64,000 nucleotides of DNA, taken from Shinisaurus crocodilurus (Eukaryota; Chordata; Lepidosauria; Squamata; Shinisauridae). Under the pieces are notes generated by a model, which made no database searches, was not told where the DNA came from, and saw nothing but the letters and a program-made list of their open reading frames with translations. A program made the position numbers and the translations under genes. Below, piece by piece: positions 39,745-50,859 of this stretch (its first letter is position 1; every line of letters begins with the position of its first letter). The stretch covers positions 310,756,492 through 310,820,491 of the forward strand of contig CM037876.1 in assembly GCA_021292165.1 (NCBI GenBank), written 5' to 3'.

Positions 39745-40990
39745 ATCTTTGTAAGCCACTCCTGAGAGCCTTTTCTGGCTGAAGAGCGGGGTATAAATGC
39801 AATAAATAAATACAAGGAATCCTGGCGGTGCCAAGCGAGTGTAAAACATATGGCCGAAATTGTTTTGAAGGGTGAGGGAAGTGCGGAGGCACGATATACA
39901 AGCACCTGATCAAATTTGCAGACCCTTTCACAAGGCAGGCATTTAATGATAATTTTTAAAAAAATAGATTGGGGGAATCAATCTCAGACCCAGCATAACC
40001 TGTAGGTTGGCACTAACACGGTTGTAGAAATGCAGTGGATATATGTAAGTAATGCCCGTCATTCCATCCCTGTGGGTAGAGTTCCTGTGCAGCTACCCAT
40101 CCTGTACTTGGCACATCCAGTCTGAAGGCTTATCTGTAGAGCAAAACAGCATAGGTGGGGAGCCTGTGGCCCACCAGATGATGATGGATTCCAACTGCCC
40201 ATCAACCCCAGCCAGCATGGGCAAGGATTATGGGAGTTGGAGGGCTACAGGCTCCCCACCCCTACCCTAGATTGTACCACTTCAGACTGTACATCAAGGT
40301 GGTGGAAGTTGCCTGTTTGAATACTCTTCCCCAGAAGAAAAAGATCTCTGCCCCAGAGCATCAATAGTTCTGAACAGGGCCGGCCCAGCCATTGGGCAGA
40401 GTGAGATGGCCGCCTCAGGCAGCCAATTTTGGGTATTCTGAAAGGGCAGCAAATATTCGTTATTGTATTTTTACGTCCAGGGAGAGGGCATGTGGAATTT
40501 TCTTTCCCAGGTGCCAAAATAACTTGGCCAGTCTTGGGTACTATCACCATAACTTTGGGGAGGGGGCACCATTTTCTGTTCTAGCCCTGGCTGTGATGAT
40601 CTTGCCTCATTGCAGCTCTATTTATCTCAGCTGGGCAGCTCTCCTCTGAACACTGAGTTGTGACTATTTTCTCTCTTCTTTTTTTAATGTCATTAGTGTC
40701 CAAGGGACGGAGAGGAAATGAGTCACTAATGTGACATATTTCCCTTACCCTGCTTTCCTAACAGCCTATGATTTCCTCTCTCCTGGATAATAGTGACCAT
40801 GGAACTGATGGACAGGCAAAAGGGCTGCTTCTTGTTAAAGAGGGTTTGCTCGGTCAAAGCCTAAAATCTTATGGCAGCTATAAACCGATGGTGCTTCTAT
40901 GAAGAAATCCACAGAAGGGGTATGCATTGAAAGAAGGATTCTCCATTATAAGCTGCAGGACTGTGATATTCTCATATCTGTAAAAGTAAA
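39745..40990. other. Intergenic, fragments only
   Basis: LINE tail at 39745-39815 (GCGGGGTATAAATGCAATAA). 40160-40270 is a hairpin MITE (GGGGAGCCTGTGGCCCACCA pairs with AGGGCTACAGGCTCCCC). The rest is unassigned; no gene seen. Confidence 0.5.
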
Positions 40991-40994
40991 GCTA

Positions 40995-41114
40995 CAGGCA
41001 GTCCCTGGTTTACGAACGAGATCCGTCCGTAAGTCTTTAAGTCGAGTTTGTACGTAAGTTGGAACAGGTACATACGGTTCCCCAGCTCTACGTCATTTAC
41101 CCAGGGGCTGCCTG
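40995..41114. mobile_element. Tigger/pogo-type MITE with TA duplication
   Basis: CAGGCAGTCCCTGGTTTACG ... CCCAGGGGCTGCCTG, flanked by TA on both sides. The end resembles Tigger/pogo elements as known in vertebrates. Confidence 0.75.
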
Positions 41115-41139
41115 TATTTTTAAATGAATTGGAGGGCAT

Positions 41140-41400
41140 TCATCATCATCAGGCGATCACTCGTGACCGAGTAAGATTGTCTTCCAGGATAAAAATTTTT
41201 ACAAAAAGAAACATTTTAAAAGGAGGAAATTCTAAAGAGGATTGTGTAGACTCGAGCGATGGGTCCGTAAGTGACTATGGAGTCACTATTCTAGATCCAC
41301 ACAGCTTCCCACAGTGAGGACACAGGTTACCAGATGGGAGATGGTCCTGTAAAGGATTCATTTGACGTGCTTTTCGCTTAGCACGTTTCTCCCTTTCGCC
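41140..41400 (-). mobile_element. (TGA)n-tailed LINE 3' end, minus strand
   Basis: CATCATCATCAGGCGATCAC then CTTCCCACAGTGAGGACACA; extends further into the coding part than the 31.7-kb copy (to TTTGACGTGCTTTTCGCTTA). Confidence 0.8.
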
Positions 41401-41426
41401 TTATAATGCCTATAATGGAGGGCATT

Positions 41427-42330
41427 ATAACAGCATAAGAAGCCCCTGCTGGATCAGATCAAAGGCCTACCTAGTCCAGCATCCTGTTTCTCCCAGTTCC
41501 CAACCAGATGCCCCTGGGAAGACCACAAATAGGGCATGAGGACAAGAGCACCCTCCTGCTTGCGTCCCCCAGCAACTAGTATTGAGAGGCAGCATGGAGA
41601 TGGCAGATAGCCATAGGGCTGGTCTTCACGTGAGGCGGGGTGAACAGCAGGGGGAATGGGAACAGAAGGAGCAATCCGCAGGGCTCTCCGGAGCGGCCAC
41701 CTGCCCTTTTGCTTGCCCCGAGGATCTTCTCAAGGCAGTCCCGGGGATCTCCAGGGACACCCCCTCCCGCAATGCCTGGCTCTGAGGAAGGACCCCTCAG
41801 AGCCGGGCATCTGGGCCTGGCCAGCTCTCCGGAGAGCCAGACCAGCTGCTTTCCATGGCCGATGTGGCTCTTCAGAGGGCGGCAGCAGCAATGGGGAGGC
41901 ATGTGCAAGACATGGCATACAGTGGGTTGGGTGGGGAGACATGGCATGCAGGAGTGGGCAATGCGGTGTGGGAGACCTGGTGGGGTGGGGGGAGATGTGG
42001 CACATGGTGCGAGGAGGGCGGATTAGGTGGTGGGAGAGCTTGAGCCAGTCCTGTATAGCCATCATGGATGTTTTTAAGATGTTTTTAAGATGTTTTAAGA
42101 TGTTTTTAGGATGTTTTAAGATGTTTAATAGTATATATTGTGTTGTTTTAGTTTAGGTATTTTATATTTTCTGTTGTTCCCCGCCTCGATCTAGATGGAG
42201 AGGCGGGTAATAAATAAAATATTATTAATATTATTATTATCATGACTACTAGCCACTGACTGGATTATCCTCCATGAATTTGGGTTAATCTCCTTTTAAA
42301 GCCAACCCAAGTTGGTGGCCATCACAACAC
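41427..42330 (-). mobile_element. CR1/L3-type LINE fragment, interrupted
   Basis: 41427-41617 and 42241-42330 are the two parts (ATCAGATCAAAGGCCTACCT; CTACTAGCCACTGACTGGAT on plus). Between them is a GC-rich segment and a plus-strand LINE tail (42050-42240, GATGTTTTTAAGATG repeats, CCGCCTCGATCTAGATGGAG). Confidence 0.6.
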
Positions 42331-42469
42331 GTTAAAGCGAACCTTCCTGAAAAAGGAAGACTATGAATATGAGAAATAAATAGGACCGATGAATCTCTGT
42401 CCAGGTCTCGTTTCTTTTTAGAAGATCCAGGGCTATTTCATGCAGTGCCATGGTGTTCTGTCCTGGTTG

Positions 42470-44140
42470 TCTGACATCTTTAATAAAAAATAATGTGGAG
42501 TAGAGAGGATGTTCATCAAATTTGCTGATGACCACCACACTGGGAGGGGGTAGCGAATCCCTAAGAAGTCAGAAACAGGATTTCAAGGTGATCTTGATGC
42601 GGCAGGTAAAAAGGCTAACGCAATTCTAGGCAGCGTCAAGGAAAGTACAGCGCCCAGGTCGCGAGAAGTAATGGTACCGCTGCTCTATTCTGCTTTGGTC
42701 AAACCTCACCTGGAATACCATGCCCGGCTCTGAGTACCACAGTTTAAGAAGGAAATCAGCAAACTGGAATGTGCCCTGCTGGATCAGACCAAGGGTCCAT
42801 CTAGTCCGGCATTCTGTTCACACAGTAGTCAGCCCATGGGAAACCAACAAGCAGGACACGAGTGCAACAGCACCTTCCCGCTCATGTTCCCCAGCAACTG
42901 GTGTACATAGGCATACCATCTCTGATACTGGAGGTAGCACATAGTCAGTCAGGACACGTAGCCACTGATAGTATCCTCCATGAATGTGTCCAATCCTCCT
43001 TTAAAGCCCGCCAGATTGGTGGCCATCACTACATCTTTTGCTAGTGAATGCCATAGTTTAACTGTGCACTCTGTGAACAAGGTCTTCGATCTGTCCTGAA
43101 TCTCCCACCAATCAGCTTCATGGGATGACCCCTTTGGGTTCTAGTATTTTGAGAGAGGGAGAAAAAATGTCTCCCTGTCCACTTTCTCCACACCATGCAT
43201 CATTTTGCACACCTCTATGACATGTCTTCCCTTACTCGCCTTTTCTCTAAACTAAACAATCTTAAATGTTGTAACCTTTCCTCATAGGGGAGTCGCTCCA
43301 GCCCCTTGATAATTTTAGTTGCCCTTTTCTGCACTTTTCCCAGTATCCTTTTTTAGGTGCGGTGATGAGAACTGTACAACATATTTAAGTGTGCTCACAC
43401 CATAGATTTGTGAGTTTTAAATTTTATAGTTATACTATATTGTATCTTATGGTTTTAACTGTTGTAAACTGCCCAGAGAGCTTCGGCTATTGGGCGGTAT
43501 AAAAATGTATTAAATAAATAAATAAAATAAATAGATTTGTATAAGGGGAGTATGATCTTGGCAGTTTGATTTTCAATTTAATTATTTTCAATTCCTTTCC
43601 TAATTATGCTTAACATGGATTTTGCCTTTTTCACACTAGGTTGACATTTTCACTGAGCTGTCCACCACAACCTCAAGATCTCTTTCTTGGTCAATCAACT
43701 TATATTTTAAGTTGGGATTTTTAGCCCCAGCGTGCATCACTTTACCCTTGCTCACACTGAACTGCATTTGCCATTATGATGCCCATTCTCCCAGTTTGGA
43801 GAGATCCTTTTGGAGCTCCTCTCTGTCCCATTTTTTGGAGGGCAACAAAGATGGTGAGGGATTTGGAGACCAAGTCTTATGAGGACCGGTTGAATGAGTT
43901 GGGGATGTTTAGTCTGGAGATGATAATATATGAAGGGCTGTTCCACAGATAATGAAGCAAATTTGTTTTCTGTTGCTCCAGTCCAGAGTGTAGGAGGACC
44001 TGAACCAACAGGCTCAAGTTAAAAGCAAGTGGATTCTGGCTAAACACTAGGAAGAACTTCTTGGCACTGCCTCCGAAGTTGGTGGACTCTCCTAGGGTTT
44101 TTTAAGCAGCAGCTGGAAGGTCACTTACCAGGGTTGCTGT
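42470..44140 (+). mobile_element. CR1 LINE ORF2 fragment split by another CR1-type LINE
   Basis: 42470-42775 encodes FIKFADD (RT catalytic motif) and [20 protein letters not shown]; the frame resumes after the insertion at about 43838 and ends with FKQQLEGHLPGLLS. Stops and frameshifts are present. The insertion is the minus-strand CR1/L3 element at 42776-43837. Confidence 0.7.
42776..43837 (-). mobile_element. CR1/L3-type LINE, longest copy, minus strand
   Basis: GATCAGACCAAGGGTCCATC, TTAAAGCCCGCCAGATTGGT, then GAGCTGTCCACCACAACCTC and TTTGGAGCTCCTCTCTGTCC on plus. A plus-strand LINE tail (43400-43535, ACTGCCCAGAGAGCTTCGGC) is inserted inside it. Confidence 0.75.
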
Positions 44141-44689
44141 CTGAACCCATGGTTTTCAAGTATCAGCAGGGAGTTGTACTAGGACAGGGGTGTGTAGAGC
44201 CTCAAGCCTGGGGGTTAAATCCGGTCCTCGAGAAGGCCACGCCCTTCCCTGCCCTGCCCCCCTCCTCAGCCAACGACCAAAATCATTTGGTGGTTTCCCG
44301 GGTTTTGCGTAGGTTTTTCCGCCCTGCCCCATTCCAAAAGGTTGGAATTCTTCTCCCAAGGGATAGTTTGCTGGCAGGAAAAGCTATAAGTTGGCTTTTT
44401 TTTTTTTTTTTTTGGTATTTTGGCTGTACACCTTTCCCCGGCGGCCACGCCCCCTTTTGCTTGGGGCTCCACCCACCCCTGGAACGCGCCCCCCCCCCCC
44501 CCGAGAGATTTTCTAAAATGGAATTTGGCCCTTGGGCTGAAAGAGGTTCCCCTCCCTTGCACCAGGCGATCTTTGAGGGCCCCCCTCTAACTCTATGGTG
44601 TGCTGTGCTGTGCTGTGCTGGGGGGGGGGGGGGAGCTTCACCTAGTCTTGAGCAGTCCATACTACCGGGTAAGCCGGACCAAAGGTCTA
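44141..44689. other. Homopolymer-rich GCH1 upstream region
   Basis: A T15+ run at about 44398-44414, a C16 run at about 44488-44503, a GTGCT tandem (44600-44620) and a G14 run at about 44621-44634. No gene. 44170-44330 may be part of an unnamed repeat. Confidence 0.5.
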
Positions 44690-45000
44690 ACTCCTTCGAA
44701 AGAAGCGTATTCGGGGATCCTCCTTGCCTGGGACGACGCCGGTCCCTCGAATGCGCAGGGGCCCCCCGTCAGCTAGTCTGGCCACTCCAAGCAAGCCCCA
44801 GCGAGGCCCCACGGAGTCTCCCGGGCGCTAAGGGCAAGGGCGCTCCCCGCCTCTCGGCCCTAGACGGGCTCCCGTAGGTCAAGAGGTGTGGCAGCGGCGC
44901 CGGCGCCGGTCTCCCTCCCCCCCAAGAGCCCGCCCGGCGCTTCCGCCCTGTTGATCTCGCCGGCCACCGGCCTGATCCTCTTACAGGCTGCGGGGCCGGG

Positions 45001-45061
45001 TGACGCACGGGCAGGGGGCCCAATGAGCGAGGCCACGGCCGAAGCCAGGCGCGTTATAAAG
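45001..45061 (+). promoter_or_regulatory. GCH1: GCH1 core promoter: CRE-like, CCAAT and TATA elements
   Basis: TGACGCAC at 45001-45008 resembles the variant CRE (TGACGCGA) of mammalian GCH1 promoters. CCAAT follows at 45020-45024 and TATAAA at 45055-45060. The order CRE, CCAAT, TATA within about 60 bases is what is known for rodent and human GCH1, where the first two mediate cAMP response. A start site near 45085-45095 is inferred, giving a 5'UTR of about 400 bases. Confidence 0.75.
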
Positions 45062-45493
45062 TGGGGCTGGACCAGCAGGGAGGAAAAAGTGAGACGGCGG
45101 AGCCGCCGTGCCAGGGACGCTGCCTTCCTCCTCTGCCGGGCGTTCCAGGGCGCGCAGTCCCCACTCCGCGGGCGAGCGATCGTCTCCTTAGGCGGGGTTG
45201 GGGGCGATTCTCCGCGCGGCGTCCTCTGCTGTGGCCGAAGGGGACTGGGCAAGCCGAGCGAGGCTCTCCCGTCCCGGCTCTGCGCGCCCGGCTGAGCGCA
45301 CGGCGCCGGGGGAAGTTCCTTTGACGCGCGAAGCCCTCCGCGTGCCTCTCGACTCCGCGGCTCTTGTTGCGCCGGGGACACCCCCCCCCCCCGATCCAGC
45401 CTCCGGGGTTTCGCGCACGCCCCCCGCTTCCAGTTGGCGCCAGAGGCCCCCGGGGGGGGGGGGCGCGCACGCGGGGCTGCCCCGCTCGAGCAG

Positions 45494-45824
45494 ATGGAGG
45501 ACATCCTGAAGCCGCCCTTGCGAGCCGCCAGCTGCAACGGCCACGCGCTGGCGGAGGCGCCGGCGCCGCGCCGCGCCGCCGCCGAGGAGCCCTCGCGCTG
45601 CCCGAAGGCCGGCGCCAGCGGGCACCCTTTGGACAGCTGGAAGGAAGAGCGCACCCGCAGCGAGGAGGACAACGAGATGAACCTGCCCGGGCTGGCCGCC
45701 GCCTACACCACCATCCTGAGCGCCTTGGGCGAGGACCCCCAGCGCCAGGGGCTGCTCAAGACCCCTTGGCGCGCCGCCACCGCCATGCAGTACTTCACCA
45801 AAGGCTACCAGGAGACCATCACAG
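45494..45824 (+). CDS. GCH1: GCH1 exon 1 (GTP cyclohydrolase I, N-terminal part)
   Basis: GCH1 is the cytosolic homodecameric zinc enzyme that converts GTP to 7,8-dihydroneopterin triphosphate and formate, the first and rate-limiting step of tetrahydrobiopterin synthesis. The ATG at 45494 is the first ATG after the TATA box; the upstream frame is open but has no ATG. The first ~55 residues ([16 protein letters not shown] and an Ala/Pro/Arg-rich stretch) are the poorly conserved regulatory tail. From [20 protein letters not shown] to [20 protein letters not shown] and KGYQETIT the sequence is nearly identical to human. Donor ACAG|GTGGGG splits the Asp codon completed by exon 2. Exons 3-6, with the remaining active-site and GFRP-contact residues, lie outside the window. 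The mammalian protein is about 250 aa; 110 codons are here. Confidence 0.97.
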
Positions 45825-46036
45825 GTGGGGCCTGGGCAGGGTTGGTTTAAAAAGCCAAGCGTGCCGCGGCGGTGTTCACGTTCACAACAGCCCCGTGAGG
45901 TAGGCAGGCTCCCCCCCCCTTTTTTTTTTTGCAGAAGGGCAGCAGAGCCTGAGCTAGCGTAAGTGTGTCCCAGTCCAAATCAATCGATATGGTGCACGCA
46001 CCTGTAGTGTGTTGTGCATTTAAAGTGTGCCTTTTA

Positions 46037-46275
46037 AAGAGCTCCAGTGTGGCCTAGTGGTTAGAGTGTTGGACGGGGACTCGGGGAGATCCGGGTTCTA
46101 GTCCCCGCTCGGCCATGAAGCTCCCTGGGTGACTTTGGGCCAGTCACTGACTCTCTCAGCCCAACTTACCTCACAGGGTTGTTGTGAGGATAAAACGGGA
46201 TGGAGAAGGATGGTGTTGAGCTCCTTGGGGGGAAAAGGCAGGTCACAACTGTACGAAATGAATAATAAATTAAAG
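46037..46275 (+). mobile_element. CORE-SINE
   Basis: TGTGGCCTAGTGGTTAGAGT, GGGTTCTAGTCCCCGCTCGG and GGGTGACTTTGGGCCAGTCA. Tail decayed. Confidence 0.85.
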
Positions 46276-46299
46276 TGCTATATGTGATGTCATTGAAGG

Positions 46300-46719
46300 A
46301 ATCTTAACAGCAACCTTGTAAGGTAGGCTGTTATTATGGTCCCCATGTTGTAGATTCTGGATGGTGAAGTGGGGGGGGGGGCTGAGACTGAGAGAATAGT
46401 GAGTGGCCCATTCGTACATAACACCCTTCCAAAGAAATCCATGTGACTTAAAACGTGCTTAACTTAGCCTGGATTGCCTGCTTGGTCTCTGGTTGCCCAT
46501 TTCTTTTATAGAGATATAAGGGGAAGAAATTTGCAGGTAGGATCCTACTACTCATAAACATGATCGCTGTTCCAGCGTTTCGGTTTTCTAGGCAATGAAC
46601 CTGCAAAGACACTCAGAGTTGATAAGCACTTGATGCTCTGTCTCTTAAAATACTACTTCAGTTTTAAAATTTAGTGTGAAATTATTTCATTTATTAAAAT
46701 AAAATTTCAAGCTATTGGA
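46300..46719. other. GCH1 intron 1, MIR-core remnant
   Basis: 46315-46420 contains AACCTTGTAAGGTAGGCTGT and a G10 run, resembling old MIR/L2-type sequence; similar remnants lie at 58.85 and 60.13 kb. Confidence 0.4.
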
Positions 46720-46925
46720 CTTGTGAACCGGGAATTCCCGGGTTCGAATTTTGCCTTCTGTCATGAACTGCCTAGATGACCTTCGGCAAGCTGCTCTCCG
46801 TCTCAGAAGTCATCTCTCCCCCCCCCCCCCCCCCAGCCATTTGCAGTATGGGGAGATAATACCAACTTTACAGGGCTGATGTAACTAACGTGGAGCACTT
46901 TGAACACTTGAAAGCACTCTGCAAA
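46720..46925 (+). mobile_element. MIR-like SINE, older subfamily
   Basis: B box GGGTTCGAATTTTGCC, then ATGACCTTCGGCAAGCTGCT and GAGATAATACCAACTTTACA, and a tail-proximal GTGGAGCACTTTGAACACTT. A C17 run lies inside it. Confidence 0.65.
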
Positions 46926-47204
46926 TGCATTAATGTGTTTTGCCTGTTCACACCAACTTACAGGGCACCTCCCATTGTGAGTCGGTGTGAAATGGCAAAA
47001 GCTCCTCCCACAATAAACCAGTAAGGGTCAGGGGCGTAGATGGCTCAATTTCCGGGGGAGGGGCCCATGGGGCTAGACAGGTGGTTGCCTGGAGTGGGGC
47101 TTTGCCAATTCTGGGAAATCCCGGCTCTTTGGCCCAGTCTATTTGGGCTTTCACCATCCATGAACTTGGCCCTCTGTGCTCACCTCTGACTCAGGTGTTG
47201 TTGA

Positions 47205-47380
47205 GAGAGCTGGTGTAGCACAGAGGCTAAGACAGGTTTGAACTTTGCCTCTGCTATGAACTCACTAGGTAGGAAAATACCAACCTGCCTTAGGCAAATA
47301 CCTCCTGTTGCAGGTTTATAACTAGGTAATGTACATGAAGCACTTGGAACACTTAAAAGTCCTATACAAGTGCTAAGCAG
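47205..47380 (+). mobile_element. MIR-like SINE, second copy
   Basis: GAGCTGGTGTAGCACAGAGG, then GTTTGAACTTTGCCTCTGC and GAAGCACTTGGAACACTTAA, the same layout as the copy at 46.72 kb. Confidence 0.6.
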
Positions 47381-48134
47381 TATTACTGACTCCAGATCGT
47401 TACCGAATAAGTTAAATAGCACCAGTCCCAATACAGATCTTTGGGGGGCCCTGCTTTTAATTCCCACCGTTGTAAGAACCGCCCCTTTATTCCTACGTCT
47501 GCTTCCTGCTGGTCAACCCACTACTGATCCGTAAGAACTGTCCTCTTGACCCATCGCTGCTAATGGGTCCACAGTTCGGATCACAATGGCGAGTGTTCCA
47601 CCATCTTGTGGTGAGTCTTCCCTTCCCTTCCTCCCGACTTTAGGACTGAAGACGGAGGTGGGATCTTATGCCTCCGCTTGCACTTTTCTTCTCAGGTGCT
47701 CCGAATGTGCAGAAGTGCAACATGGGAAGCACATTCCTGCCTAGTTGGTCTGGTTTTCTCAAACCAAGGTACACCTGTCTGGTTTGCCCAGGATACAGAC
47801 AGTTGTGAGTTAACAGCTAGCTTTTATATTTTCAGAAATGGAGGATTGACAGTTGTCTGCTACTTTCTTGTTCCCAGGGGTCCTGGGGGCACTGAAACCA
47901 ACACATCACCCGCCAGAGCCCACCTTAAATGTCTGCAAACCCTCCTCCTCCATATCGACGCAGACACCCTGGCTACAACATCCAGTCAGCCATTCTCTCC
48001 TCCCCCTATTGCCAACCTCCAAGGATCTCAGGATGGCATACATGCCCCCCCCCCTTATCTTCACAAAAATCTTGTGAGGCAGGTTAGGCTGAGGGAAATA
48101 TTGGCTGGGCTCAAGTCAGCTTCTGAGCTTAGTG
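47381..48134. other. GCH1 intron 1 stretch without recognised features
   Basis: A 156-codon open frame (47678-48148) crosses it but has no recognisable domain and no conserved context. Confidence 0.4.
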
Positions 48135-48720
48135 TAATATTTTATTAAGCCAACCAAAAGATCACAAGAAATATGCAAGCTTTTGAGATCTCCAGATCTC
48201 TTCATCAGATACTGGCTGGGGCCAGACAACACATTAACCCACACTCAAGGGTTGCATATGGGTTGAGTGTGGGTTGTCCTTGAACCGTGAATTGTTGTTG
48301 AAACATGGGTTATTGTGTTGTCTGAACCCAGCTATGCTAACAAACCATGGTTGGTTAACCATGAACAACCCACAGTTCACAACCCAACAACAAACCATGG
48401 GTCCTCGTCATGGCTTGTTCATGGTTAACCAACTGTGATTTGTTTGTTAGTGCCGCTGGGTTCAGAAAACTCGATAAACCACGGTTCAACGATAGCCCAT
48501 ACTCATTGAGTGTGGGTTATTGTGTTGTCTGAACCCCGCCAGAGTGTGTTGGTGGACTTGGGTGGACGGCAGCAACCAGCTTTTTGTAACATCTTGCACG
48601 ATGAGATCTGGAGATCTTGAAAGCTTACACAGTGTTGTTGATCTTTCAGTTGGCCCAATAAAGGTATTGCAGTATATGGATTTATACAGTACTGTATATG
48701 AATTTTGGAACAACTAAACA
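48135..48720. repeat. Inverted Penelope-type 3' tails flanking a foldback
   Basis: 48135-48205 (AGATCTCCAGATCTCTTCAT) and 48541-48680 (AGATCTGGAGATCTTGAAAG) are inverted relative to each other, with foldback copy 2 between them. They resemble the 3' region of Penelope-like elements. Confidence 0.45.
48216..48538. mobile_element. 330-bp foldback element, copy 2
   Basis: CTGGGGCCAGACAACACATT ... GTGTTGTCTGAACCCCG, with the same arm and centre layout as copy 1. Confidence 0.85.
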
Positions 48721-50084
48721 GGCTGGGCATAGGTGGAGGTACAGCTTAAACCCTCCAGCAGATCGGCGAAGTTCACTCCTCCAACATCTTGTCTTTAGGG
48801 AGAGAGCTGGCACCAAAGGATACTTTTACAGCAGCTTTCTGCAACCTGGTGCCCTCCAAATGTGTTGGACCACAGCGTCCAGCCTGGCCAAACATAGCTC
48901 TGTATCTGGATTATAATATTCCTTAGCAGGGGTGAGGGAGAGATTTGCCCCTTCTCAGTTAGGATTGTCTGTATTCAGAACATTCCAGCAATTGTCTAAC
49001 TATATATAGTTCCCATGGCACCATATCAGCATGCTATTCACAAGTCCCAGATTCTGGCCCGGTATGCCTCAGGCAACCTACTGCACTGATATCCCTGCTC
49101 CCAGAACTCTGATTGGAAAACCCGTAAAAATAGGATTGGCGCGGCCATCAATGAACCAGTCAAATATTGGAAGGGTGTGCATGTGTGGGGTGGTGGTGGC
49201 GGCTCCTAGGCCCCTGTTCTGAGGGACCTGGCAGGCATCTACTTCTCATTATTATAAAATGAAATACCCTTGAAAACCACTGTGCCTCTAGCTTTAGGAA
49301 GAGGCACAGAAGACATGAGCTGGCATTAAAACTAGGATCTAGGTTCTTTAATTGCCAACAATAATGTGATTTTAACTCCACCAGCAACGTTATCTCTCCC
49401 TTGACCCTTGTTTCTGTGATGCCCCTTTTAAGATCCACACACACCGGCTTCCCGTCCGCTCCTGGAATCCCGTTCAAGCTGCTCCTGCTTCCCACTCAAA
49501 GTCTCCCTGTGGCCTTTCCCTTCCTTCCCAATCCATGGTTGTATCCTGCTACATCTCTGCCTCTGACCTTCGCTTGTCCACCTTCACCGCTCTCAACCAT
49601 ATGGTGGTCTTCTGATCCCTTATACTGGTGTCTGATTGGTTTCTGGGCCCAAGTCAAGGCACTGGTACTTATTGAGATGAGAAGGCCCGGGGCGGGGGGT
49701 GGGTGGGAATGGAAAATAGTTGTCTCTGTCTTTCCCCTATACTATCTTATTTAAGCCCATAGCAGTCATCAGGGAAGACTCGCTAGTTTTTCTTACTTGT
49801 TTCAATTCCTCTCTCGTGTTTTCAATGGGTCCTGTGGCACCTTGAAACCTGTTATGGATCCTGGGGCCTTGATACGCTCAGGGCTGCTCTGTAATCCCAG
49901 CTTCCCCACCAACCATGTCTGTGCCCCATTTCAGGCAGTGGGCGGTCTGTCAGTGCTCTGCGCTGCAGCCTGGGTTGCGCAGCATTCTGCTGTGGGTCAT
50001 CTCTATAGCAGGGGTCAGGTTAGTTTTCACCGGGAAGCAAGACAGGAAGAGATCAGCACCATGGAAAGCTCCTAGTAGGGCTGG
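48721..50084. other. GCH1 intron 1 stretch without firm features
   Basis: 48835-48880 is part of a hAT-type hairpin (CAACCTGGTGCCCTCCAAAT). No gene; the remainder is unassigned. Confidence 0.4.
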
Positions 50085-50827
50085 AAACCAGACCAAGTTG
50101 CCTGTGACTGTTTGCATGACGACACACAGCAACCCATCCTGGGTGACAAGCCCTGGTGGGTTGTCGTTTGTCGTGTCTTGTGAACCTGGTCCCGATTCCT
50201 GCAGGGTGGCTTGTTCCTCGGCAACAAGCCACCCCCAACAACCCTTGGCTTGTTGTTGGGGTTGTTGGACCCACGATGGGAAGATAGGCGAACAAATGTC
50301 AGTGTACTGGAAGAAGCAAAGACTACTAGCATTGAAAAAATGATCCTTCAACGCCAACTTCAGTGGACCGGTCATGTTGTTCGAATGCCTGACTGCCGTC
50401 TCCCAAAGCAGTTATTTTATTCCCAACTCAAGGATGGAAAGCGGAATATCGGTGGTCAATATACCGTAAGAGGTTTAAAGATGTTCATAAGGCTAATCTA
50501 AAAAAATGCAATATAAACATCGAAAACTGGGAAGCTCTGGCCCATGAACGATCTAACTGGTTCCATGGACAAAGGTTCCATGGACTTTGAAGAAGCCCGA
50601 GTGCAAGGTGAAAGGGAGAAACGTGCTAAGCGAAAAGCACGTCAAATGAATCCTTTACAGGACCATCTTCCATCTGGTAACCTGTGTCCTCACTGTGGGA
50701 AGCTGTGTGGATCTAGAATTGGCCTCCACAGTCACTTACGGACCCATCGCTAGAGTCTACACAATCTTCTTTAGAATTTCCTCCTTTTATCCCGGAAGAC
50801 AATCTTACTCGGTCACGAGTGATCGCC

Positions 50828-50859
<32 letters not shown>

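Larger units (their letters stand above)
44690..45840. promoter_or_regulatory. GCH1: CpG island over GCH1 promoter and exon 1
   Basis: GC content and CpG density rise sharply here compared with the AT-rich flanks, and CG dinucleotides are frequent to just past the exon 1 donor. The island spans the inferred start site and all of exon 1. Long open frames on both strands here are a by-product of the GC-rich composition. Confidence 0.85.

Noticed and set aside
41640..42156. Overlapping 120-166 codon frames on both strands
   Set aside because: GC-rich composition, no recognisable protein, no splice context, and lies between pieces of LINE.
45434..45493. Longer GCH1 N-terminus from an upstream in-frame start
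   Set aside because: The frame is open upstream but the codon there is TTG; the first ATG is at 45494 and gives an N-terminus of normal length.
44860..45672. 270-codon minus-strand open frame over the GCH1 promoter
   Set aside because: The CpG island has few stop codons in any frame, and the translation is low-complexity Ala/Arg/Pro/Gly with no known domain.
47678..48148. 156-codon plus-strand frame in GCH1 intron 1
   Set aside because: No domain, no conserved block; likely chance.
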